NCBI GenBank assembly: GCA_041685145.1
Contig: JAWLGJ010000077.1
Location: forward strand, 1 to 8,008
Direction: 5' to 3'
DNA from: JAWLGJ01 sp041685145
GTDB taxonomy: Bacteria; Pseudomonadota; Alphaproteobacteria; Rhodospirillales; Magnetospirillaceae
Length of the DNA: 8,008 nucleotides
Of the stretch, positions 1 through 5,242 are shown piece by piece; within the stretch, counting starts at the first letter, position 1; every line of letters starts with the position of its first letter. Under the pieces are notes generated by a model that worked only from the letters and a program-made list of their open reading frames with translations, ran no database searches and was not told the DNA's origin. A program made the translations under genes and the position numbers.

Positions 1-2
1 GC

Positions 3-734
3 ATGTGCACCGTCGTCATTCTACACCGTCCGGGGCATGAATGGCCGCTGCTGCTGGCGGCCAACCGCGACGAAATGGCCGGGCGCCCTTGGCGGCCGCC
101 GGCGCGCCACTGGCCCGACCGGCCGCAGGTGGTGGGCGGGTTCGACGAGGACGCCGGCGGCACCTGGCTGGGCATCAATGACGACGGCTTGGTGGCGGCG
201 GTGCTGAACCGCCCGCACAGCTTGGGCCCCTCGCCGGGCAAGCGCTCGCGCGGCGAACTGCCGCTGGAGGCGCTGGAGCACGCCGACGCCGCCGAGGCGG
301 CCGCCGCGCTGGCGCATCTGGACGGCCGCGCCTGGCGGCCCTTCAACCTGGTGGTAGCCGACAACCGCGACGTCTTCTGGCTGCGCCACGACGGCGGCGC
401 CGACGTCGAGGTGCGGGCGGTGCCGGCGGGGGTGTCGATGATCACCGCCAATGACCGCAATGATGTGGACGCCCCACGCATCGCCCGCCATCTGCCCCGC
501 TTTCGCGCCGCCGTGGCGCCCGATCCCGATGCCGGCGACTGGCGCGCCTGGACGGCGCTGCTGGCCGACGACGCGCCCCCCCATCCCCTCTGCCTGCCCC
601 GGCGCAACGGTTTCGGCACCGTCTGCGGCAGCCTGCTCGCCCTGCCCGCCGTCGGGCGCGAGGGCGTGCGCCCGGTGCACCTGTTCGCCCCCGGCCCGCC
701 CTGCGCCGCCCCCTATGGCCCGGTGGCGGCCTGA
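3..734 (+). CDS. NRDE (TANGO2-like) family protein
   Basis: A 243-residue protein of the NRDE/TANGO2 family (the usual size is about 250). The N-terminus begins Met-Cys-Thr-Val-Val. The Cys2 start is typical of the family and would become N-terminal after Met removal, as in Ntn-type folds. The naming motif Asn-Arg-Asp-Glu is at residues 21-24. Other family blocks are GGTWLGIND (52-60), RSRGELPLEAL (81-91), MITAND (146-151) and GTVCGSLLAL (205-214). There is no signal peptide or membrane segment, so it is probably cytoplasmic. The molecular role in bacteria is not settled; eukaryotic TANGO2 has been linked to Golgi organisation, lipid metabolism and heme handling. Only two bases precede the ATG, so its ribosome site is outside the window, but the conserved MCTVV start makes a longer N-terminus unlikely. 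It lies 109 bases before purC on the same strand; no functional link to purines is evident. Confidence 0.88.
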   Translation: MCTVVILHRPGHEWPLLLAANRDEMAGRPWRPPARHWPDRPQVVGGFDEDAGGTWLGINDDGLVAAVLNRPHSLGPSPGKRSRGELPLEALEHADAAEAAAALAHLDGRAWRPFNLVVADNRDVFWLRHDGGADVEVRAVPAGVSMITANDRNDVDAPRIARHLPRFRAAVAPDPDAGDWRAWTALLADDAPPHPLCLPRRNGFGTVCGSLLALPAVGREGVRPVHLFAPGPPCAAPYGPVAA

Positions 735-742
735 ACCTCCCG

Positions 743-771
743 TTGTGCTGGCGCGGGAACCCTGCTATACG
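743..771 (+). promoter_or_regulatory. candidate sigma70-type promoter for purC-purS
   Basis: TTGTGC (743-748) and TATACG (766-771) are separated by 17 bases, and TG at 763-764 gives an extended -10 (TGC-TATAC). Transcription would start near 778, leaving a leader of about 65 bases before purC. The -35 matches the consensus only in its first three bases, so the call rests mainly on the extended -10 and the position in the gap between 734 and 844. Confidence 0.42.
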
Positions 772-801
772 GGCACGACATCCGACGCACGCCTCCGATT
801 C

Positions 802-819
802 GGCGCCGCCCGCGGCGCC
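802..819 (+). terminator. GC-rich hairpin in the purC leader (possible terminator or attenuator)
   Basis: GGCGCCG (802-808) and CGGCGCC (813-819) form a perfect 7-bp stem with a four-base loop, CCCG. Only three T residues (821-823) follow, which is weak for an intrinsic terminator. It lies downstream of the candidate promoter at 743-771 and 24 bases before the purC start. It could end transcripts of the upstream NRDE gene, act in the purC leader, or be incidental in such GC-rich DNA. Confidence 0.3.
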
Positions 820-843
820 CTTTCGCATTCGGACGACGAAAAA

Positions 844-1608
844 ATGGCCAGACGCAAACAGATCTACGAGGGCAAGGCCAAGGTGCTGTTCGAGGGGCCG
901 GAGCCCGGCACGCTGGTGCAGTACTTCAAGGACGACGCCACCGCCTTCAACAACAAGAAGCGCGGCGTCATCACCGGCAAGGGCGTCCTCAACAACCGCA
1001 TCTCGGAATACCTGATGACGCGGCTGGGCGAGATCGGCGTCCCGACGCATTTCGTGCGCCGCCTGAACATGCGCGAGCAGCTTGTGCGCGAGGTCGAGAT
1101 CATTCCCGTCGAGGTGGTGGTCCGCAACGTCGCCGCCGGCTCGCTGTCGAAGCGCTTCGGCATCCCCGAGGGAATGCCGCTGCCGCGCTCCATCGTCGAA
1201 TACTATTACAAGTCCGACGAACTCGACGACCCGATGGTCACCGAGGAGCACATCACCGCCTTCGGCTGGGCGGGAATCCAGGATCTGGACGAGATCATGG
1301 CGCTGGCGTTGCGCATCAATGATTTCCTGTCGGGGCTGTTCCTGGGCATCGGGCTCAAGCTGGTGGACTTCAAGCTGGAGTTCGGGCGCCTGTGGGACAA
1401 CGACGAGATGCAGATCGTCCTTGCCGACGAGATCAGCCCCGATTCCTGCCGCCTCTGGGACATCCAGACCAACGAGAAGCTGGACAAGGACCGCTTCCGA
1501 CGCGACCTGGGCCAGGTCGAGGAAGCCTATCAGGAGGTGGCGCGGCGCCTGGGCATCCTGCCCGAGGGCGGCCCGCGCGACATGAAGGGCCCGTCGACGC
1601 TGCAGTAA
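844..1608 (+). CDS. purC: phosphoribosylaminoimidazole-succinocarboxamide (SAICAR) synthase
   Basis: A 254-residue PurC of normal bacterial length. It joins CAIR and L-aspartate with ATP to make SAICAR in de novo purine (IMP) synthesis, in the cytoplasm. The N-terminal YEGKAK ATP-binding block is at residues 8-13. Both family signatures are present: IIPVEVVVRNVAAGS (86-100) and LVDFKLEFG (173-181). The block ADEISPDSCRLWD (194-206) follows. The ATG at 844 is chosen because the protein then begins MARRKQIYEGKAK, as in homologues; the frame is open back to 451 but that stretch overlaps the NRDE gene and is not conserved. The ribosome site is weak (GGACGA, 831-836, seven bases upstream). purS follows after 13 bases, so the two are probably cotranscribed. 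Confidence 0.97.
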   Translation: MARRKQIYEGKAKVLFEGPEPGTLVQYFKDDATAFNNKKRGVITGKGVLNNRISEYLMTRLGEIGVPTHFVRRLNMREQLVREVEIIPVEVVVRNVAAGSLSKRFGIPEGMPLPRSIVEYYYKSDELDDPMVTEEHITAFGWAGIQDLDEIMALALRINDFLSGLFLGIGLKLVDFKLEFGRLWDNDEMQIVLADEISPDSCRLWDIQTNEKLDKDRFRRDLGQVEEAYQEVARRLGILPEGGPRDMKGPSTLQ

Positions 1609-1621
1609 CAGGACGAATGCC

Positions 1622-1864
1622 GTGAAGGCCAAGATTCACGTCACCCTCAAGAACGGGGTGCTCGACCCCCAGGGCAAGGCGGTGCAGCACGCCCTCGCCG
1701 CCCTCGGCTTCGGCGGCCTGCGCGAGGTGCGCCAGGGCAAATACATCGAACTCGACCTCGACGAGAGCGATCCCGCCAAGGCGCGCGAGGCGGCCGACCA
1801 GATGTGCCGCCAGCTCCTCGCCAACACGGTCATCGAGAACTACAGCATCGACCTGGAGCCGTAG
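1622..1864 (+). CDS. purS: phosphoribosylformylglycinamidine synthase, small subunit PurS
   Basis: An 80-residue PurS of typical size. PurS forms the FGAM synthase complex with PurQ (glutaminase) and PurL (ATP-dependent amidotransferase) and is thought to help channel ammonia between them. The N-terminal strand and the block KNGVLDPQGKAVQHAL (residues 10-25) are characteristic, followed by the G-K-Y-I-E-L strand (39-44). The start is GTG at 1622, with GGACG at 1611-1615 upstream. The nearby ATG at 1617 is out of frame and meets a stop after two codons. It lies 13 bases after purC. In many alphaproteobacteria purQ comes next; here the next gene is on the other strand, its stop codon 8 bases away. 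Confidence 0.95.
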   Translation: MKAKIHVTLKNGVLDPQGKAVQHALAALGFGGLREVRQGKYIELDLDESDPAKAREAADQMCRQLLANTVIENYSIDLEP

Positions 1865-1872
1865 CCGAGGCT

Positions 1873-3048
1873 CTACCCGCCCGCCGTCTCGGCCAGGCAT
1901 CCCATCGCCGCCGCGACCCCGCCGCCCCGGTGGGGCACGCCGGCCAGGCGCAGGCCCATCTCGACCCCGCCCAGCGTGCCGACGAGCATCAGGTCGTTGA
2001 ACGCGCCTAGATGCCCGATCCGGAACACCCGCCCCGCCAGGCGCCCCAGGCCGTTGCCCAGCGACATGTCGAATCGCTCCAGGACGAGGGCGCGCAGCGC
2101 GTCGGCGTCGTGGCCATCGGGCAGCCGCACCGCCGTCAACGCGGCGGAGTGCTCCTCGGGCACACGGCACTGCACCTCCAGCCCCCAGGCGGCGACGGCG
2201 CGGCGGGTGGCCTCGGCGTGGCGGGCGTGGCGGGCGAAAACCGCCTCCAGCCCCTCCTCGCGCAGCATCGCCAGCGCCTCGCGCAGGCCGAACAGCAGGT
2301 TGGTCGCCGGCGTATAGGGAAAGAAGCCGTTGGCGTTGGCGGCCAGCATCGGCCGCCAATCCCAGTACGACCGCGGCAGCCGCGCCGAGTCCGCCGCCTT
2401 CAGCGCCTTTTCCGAGACGGCGTTGAAGGCCAGCCCCGGCGGCAGCATCAGCCCCTTTTGCGAGCCGCCGACGGTGACGTCCGCCCCCCAGTCGTCGTGG
2501 CGGTATTCCATCGACCCCAGCGAGGAGATGGTGTCCACCATCAGCAGCGCCGGATGCCCGGCGCGGTCGATGGCGGCGCGGATGGCGGCGATACGGCTGG
2601 CAACGCCGGTCGAGGTCTCGTTGTGGACCACCGTCACCGCCTTGATGGCGCCGCCCTTGTCGGCGCTCAGCCGTGCCTCCACCTCGGCCGGATCGACGCC
2701 CCGGCGCCAGTCGCCGGCGACGAAATCGACTTCCAGGCCCAGGCGCCGCGCCACGTCGCGCCACAGGGTGGCGAAATGGCCGGTTTCAAAGGCCAGCACC
2801 CGGTCGCCGGGCGACAGGGTGTTGACCAGCGCCGCCTCCCAGGCGCCGGTGCCGGACGCCGGATAGACGATCACCGGCTGGCGGGTCCGGAACACCCATT
2901 GCAGGCCTTCGAGAACCTCGCGCCCCAGCCGCGCGAAGTCCGGGCCGCGATGGTCGATGGTGGGGCGGTCGATGGCCCGCAGCACCCGGTCGGGTACGTT
3001 GGTGGGCCCAGGAATCTGCAGGAAATGCCGGCCGGCGGGTGGGGTCAT
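1873..3048 (-). CDS. sgaA: serine--glyoxylate / alanine--glyoxylate aminotransferase, PLP-dependent class V
   Basis: A 391-residue class V (fold type I) aminotransferase close in length to SgaA/AGT enzymes (about 400). It should move an amino group from serine or alanine to glyoxylate, giving glycine plus hydroxypyruvate or pyruvate; the donor cannot be told from sequence alone. The N-terminal IPGPTNVP (12-19) is typical. SGTGAWEAA (65-73) binds the PLP phosphate, Asp172 in VDTISSLGS (171-179) faces the pyridine nitrogen, and Lys198 in GGSQKGLMLPPGLAF (194-208) forms the Schiff base. Arg343 in FRIGHLG (342-348) should bind the substrate carboxylate. The ATG at 3048 is chosen because it gives the family N-terminus and has GAGGAGG (3054-3060, complement strand) five bases upstream. 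The open frame back to 3267 would run into the divergent cytochrome gene. The gene is convergent with purS and divergent from the oxidase operon. A likely role is glyoxylate/glycolate or serine-cycle metabolism. Confidence 0.9.
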   Translation of the reverse strand: MTPPAGRHFLQIPGPTNVPDRVLRAIDRPTIDHRGPDFARLGREVLEGLQWVFRTRQPVIVYPASGTGAWEAALVNTLSPGDRVLAFETGHFATLWRDVARRLGLEVDFVAGDWRRGVDPAEVEARLSADKGGAIKAVTVVHNETSTGVASRIAAIRAAIDRAGHPALLMVDTISSLGSMEYRHDDWGADVTVGGSQKGLMLPPGLAFNAVSEKALKAADSARLPRSYWDWRPMLAANANGFFPYTPATNLLFGLREALAMLREEGLEAVFARHARHAEATRRAVAAWGLEVQCRVPEEHSAALTAVRLPDGHDADALRALVLERFDMSLGNGLGRLAGRVFRIGHLGAFNDLMLVGTLGGVEMGLRLAGVPHRGGGVAAAMGCLAETAGG

Positions 3049-3067
3049 GGGCGCCTCCTCGCCGGGA

Positions 3068-3096
3068 ATAGTGCATGGCCCGGCACCACGGGGCAA
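3068..3096 (-). promoter_or_regulatory. candidate promoter for the aminotransferase gene
   Basis: On the complement strand TTGCCC (3096-3091) and CACTAT (3073-3068) are separated by exactly 17 bases. Transcription would start near 3061, leaving a leader of about 13 bases that contains the ribosome site. The -10 matches the consensus at only half its positions, so this is a modest call. Confidence 0.33.
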
Positions 3097-3107
3097 GGCC
3101 GGGGCCG

Positions 3108-3188
3108 GCGGCGGCGGCGGTGCGAAGGTGGCAGGACGTTTTCGCCGCCCCGATCCTGCGCATAGCGGCGTTGACCCGCCGCCGCCGC
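3108..3188. repeat. inverted GGC/GCC triplet tracts and a short dyad in the divergent control region
   Basis: A run of GGC triplets (3107-3120) contains a 12-base arm (3108-3119) exactly complementary to the GCC run at 3177-3188. The second arm falls in the spacer of the candidate oxidase promoter. Between them is a dyad, GCAGGA (3131-3136) and TCCTGC (3154-3159), with arm centres 23 bases apart, about two helical turns. Both lie in the 175-base gap between divergent starts (3049-3223). They could be operator or secondary-structure elements, but low-complexity GC triplets are common in such DNA. Confidence 0.3.
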
Positions 3189-3199
3189 GCCTCATATGC
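3171..3199 (+). promoter_or_regulatory. candidate promoter for the cytochrome oxidase operon
   Basis: TTGACC (3171-3176) matches the -35 consensus at five of six positions. After 17 bases comes ATATGC (3194-3199); CATATG or TATGCC, one base to either side, are alternative -10 hexamers, each with three matches. Transcription would start near 3205, just before the GGAGG ribosome site of the first cytochrome gene (3212-3216). I see no FNR-type box (TTGAT-N4-ATCAA). Confidence 0.45.
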
Positions 3200-3223
3200 C
3201 CCCGCAGCGATGGAGGGGCCGGA

Positions 3224-3895
3224 ATGGCGCTGCGTTTCATGGCGGGGTTGGCGCTGGCGATGGGCACCGCCGCGGCGGCGCCGCCGGCCCTCGCTCCCCA
3301 GGACGGCGACGCGGCGCGGGGGGCTTTGATCGCCAGCGGCAGCCGGGCCGCCCAGGGGGCGACGGCGTGCTTTCGCTGCCACGGTGTCGGCGGCGGTGGC
3401 GACGCGGCGGGCGCGGTGCCCCGGCTTGCCGGCCTCGACGCCTATTACCTCGGCAAGCAGTTGCGGGACTACGCCGCCGGTACCCGCCGCGACGCGGTGA
3501 TGGCGCCGATCGCGGCGGCGCTGTCGGGGCGGGACATCCTGGACGTGGCGGCGCATTACGCGGGCATGGCGCCGTCACCGCCGCCGACGCCGGCGGGCGA
3601 CGAGCCCCAGATCGCGACGGGCCGCCAACTGTTCAACGCCGGGCGCCCCGATGCCGGGCTGCCGGCCTGCGCCGCCTGCCACGGCCCCGGCGGCGTCAGC
3701 ACGGCGCCGGCCGTGCCCACCCTCGCCGCCCAGCACGCCGAGTATATTGCCGCGCAGCTTCACGGCTGGCGGAATGGGCGGCGGCGCAACGACCCGCTGG
3801 GCAACATGGCGCGCTTTGCCCGCCGCCTGTCCGAGGGCGACATCGCCGCCGTCGCCGCCTATCTGGCGGCGGCGCGGCTGCCGGGGGATGCTTGA
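3224..3895 (+). CDS. periplasmic di-heme cytochrome c (cytochrome c4-like)
   Basis: A 223-residue exported protein with two class I cytochrome c domains, like cytochrome c4. The signal peptide covers about residues 1-19, with cleavage probably in the Ala/Pro-rich stretch around 15-24. Heme sites are CFRCH (49-53) and CAACH (149-153). Likely distal Met ligands are Met93 and Met195, about 40 residues after each CXXCH. A Pro-rich linker (116-128) separates the domains, which look like an internal duplication. Its likely role is to carry electrons in the periplasm to the oxidase encoded downstream. The ATG at 3224 has GGAGG (3212-3216) seven bases upstream and gives a proper signal peptide; the frame is open upstream to 2957 but that region overlaps the divergent gene. 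Its stop overlaps the next start by one base (TGATG), so translation is probably coupled. Confidence 0.9.
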   Translation: MALRFMAGLALAMGTAAAAPPALAPQDGDAARGALIASGSRAAQGATACFRCHGVGGGGDAAGAVPRLAGLDAYYLGKQLRDYAAGTRRDAVMAPIAAALSGRDILDVAAHYAGMAPSPPPTPAGDEPQIATGRQLFNAGRPDAGLPACAACHGPGGVSTAPAVPTLAAQHAEYIAAQLHGWRNGRRRNDPLGNMARFARRLSEGDIAAVAAYLAAARLPGDA

Positions 3896-4266
3896 TGCGC
3901 GGCGGGCGCGCCGCTTCGGTGGTCGCTTCGCTCCTGGCCGCCGCCTGCGAGGCCGACGCCCCCGCCCCCGAACACCGCATCCCCGGCGCCGAAGCGGCGC
4001 GCGGGGCCGCGGTCATCGCCGCCGTCGGCTGCGGCGCCTGCCATGTGGTGCCGGGCGTGCGGGGGGCGCGAGGCACGGTGGGGCCGCCGTTGACCGATTT
4101 CGGCCGGCGCGGCTACATCGCCGGGCGGCTGCCCAACCGTCCCGACAACCTGGTCGCCTGGCTGCTGGACCCGCCCGCCATCGATCCCGAAACCGCCATG
4201 CCCCGCATCGGCCTGGGCGAGCGCGACGCTCGCGATGTCGCCGCCTATCTCTACACCCTGCGCTGA
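3895..4266 (+). CDS. mono-heme cytochrome c, probably membrane-anchored
   Basis: A 123-residue cytochrome c with one heme site, CGACH (46-50), and a likely distal Met102 in AMPRIGL. The N-terminus is a hydrophobic export signal ending LAAAC, with Cys18 as a possible lipid attachment site. The box is imperfect because Ala rather than Leu is at -3, so a soluble or uncleaved form is possible. The block from about residue 36 to the C-terminus resembles the C-terminal heme domain of the adjacent subunit II: both have GCGACH, a GTVGP-x-LT segment and a late Met-Pro. The two probably share a duplication origin. It overlaps the upstream stop by one base and ends 10 bases before subunit II. It likely relays electrons between the di-heme cytochrome and the oxidase, but no partner can be proved from sequence. 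Confidence 0.87.
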   Translation: MRGGRAASVVASLLAAACEADAPAPEHRIPGAEAARGAAVIAAVGCGACHVVPGVRGARGTVGPPLTDFGRRGYIAGRLPNRPDNLVAWLLDPPAIDPETAMPRIGLGERDARDVAAYLYTLR

Positions 4267-4276
4267 GGAGCCCCGC

Positions 4277-5242
4277 GTGCGCCGCGCCCTTGCCCCCGCC
4301 GCCGCCCTTGCCCTGGCGGCCTGCGACGCGCCGCAGTCGATGCTGCAGGGCGGCGGGACGGCGGCGACGGCCATCGCCGATCTGTGGTGGGTGATGCTGA
4401 CCGGGGCGCTGGCGGTGGTGGCCCTGGTCACGGGGCTGGTCGCCTATGGCACCTGGCATGGGCGAACGGAAAGCGGCTCGCTGCGCTTCGTGTATCTGGG
4501 CGGGCTCGCGCTGCCGGTGGCGGCCTTGAGCGGCCTGCTGGTCTACAGCGCCGGCGTCGGGCGCGAGCTGGAGACGGCGACCGAGGCGGCGCCGCTGCGC
4601 GTCGAGGTCATCGGCCATCAGTGGTGGTGGGAGGTCCGCTACCCCGACGCCGGACCGGGGGCGGTGCTGGCCAACGAACTGCGCGTGCCGGTGGGGCGAA
4701 CGGTGGTGTTGGAGTTGTCCACCGCCGATGTCATCCACAGCTTCTGGGTTCCCGCCCTGGCCGGCAAAGTCGACATGACGCCCGGACGCACCGCGAGGCT
4801 GCGGCTGCGCGCCGAGAGCGCCGGCACCTATCGCGGCCAGTGCGCCGAGTTCTGCGGCGCCCAGCACGCCCGCATGGCCTTGCATGTCGTCGCCGAGAGC
4901 CCGGCGCGATTCCGCGACTGGCTGGCCGGGCAGACGCGCCCCGCCGCCGAGCCCGAGGACGACCTGCGCCGCGCCGGCCGCGAGGCCTTCCTCGCCGCCG
5001 GATGCGGCGCCTGCCATACCGTGCGCGGCACCGACGCCGCCGGCACGGTGGGGCCCGACCTTACCCACGTCGGCGGGCGCCTGACCATCGGCGCCGGCGT
5101 GCTGCCCAACAATATCGGCACCATCCAGGGCTGGATCGCCGACAGCCAGACCATCAAGCCCGGCAACCGGATGCCGGCCTTCGACCGCCTGGAAAGCACC
5201 GAGTTGCGCGCCATCGCCGCCTGGCTGGCGGGGCTGGAATGA
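4277..5242 (+). CDS. coxB: cytochrome c oxidase subunit II with fused heme c domain (caa3 type)
   Basis: A 321-residue subunit II. The signal ends in a clear lipobox, LAAC, with Cys16 as the lipid-modified residue. Two membrane helices follow (about 33-56 and 72-93), then GHQWWWEVRYP (113-123), whose aromatic cluster passes electrons to subunit I. The CuA domain ligands are complete: His154, Cys189, Glu191, Cys193, His197 and Met200. The C-terminal cytochrome c domain (about 228-321) has CGACH (243-247) and probable distal Met299. The GTG start at 4277 is chosen because GAGGAG (4265-4270), overlapping the previous stop, lies six bases upstream and the lipoprotein signal then begins MRRAL; the in-frame ATG at 4235 is inside the previous gene. 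Helix 2 has no acidic residue where canonical subunits II carry the K-channel entrance Glu (Rhodobacter Glu101); Tyr73 is near that position. It overlaps the next gene by four bases. Confidence 0.95.
   Translation: MRRALAPAAALALAACDAPQSMLQGGGTAATAIADLWWVMLTGALAVVALVTGLVAYGTWHGRTESGSLRFVYLGGLALPVAALSGLLVYSAGVGRELETATEAAPLRVEVIGHQWWWEVRYPDAGPGAVLANELRVPVGRTVVLELSTADVIHSFWVPALAGKVDMTPGRTARLRLRAESAGTYRGQCAEFCGAQHARMALHVVAESPARFRDWLAGQTRPAAEPEDDLRRAGREAFLAAGCGACHTVRGTDAAGTVGPDLTHVGGRLTIGAGVLPNNIGTIQGWIADSQTIKPGNRMPAFDRLESTELRAIAAWLAGLE

Noticed and set aside
451..843. In-frame N-terminal extension of purC
   Set aside because: It overlaps the NRDE gene in another frame, is Pro/Ala/Arg-rich, and PurC homologues begin at the ATG at 844.
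442..1632. A 396-codon open frame on the - strand opposite the NRDE gene and purC
   Set aside because: It is antisense to two clearly conserved proteins and has low-complexity Arg/Ala composition with no motif.
2011..3165. A + strand open frame opposite the aminotransferase gene
   Set aside because: The complement strand encodes an aminotransferase with an intact active site; this frame has biased composition and no domain.
3049..3223. A CRISPR-like or mobile-element repeat in the GGC/GCC-rich intergenic region
   Set aside because: The triplet runs are short, there are no regular spacers, and no transposase or terminal repeats are nearby.
4384..5238. In-frame N-terminal extension of the subunit I+III gene
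   Set aside because: It overlaps subunit II, is not hydrophobic or conserved, and the ATG at 5239 gives the expected subunit I N-terminus.
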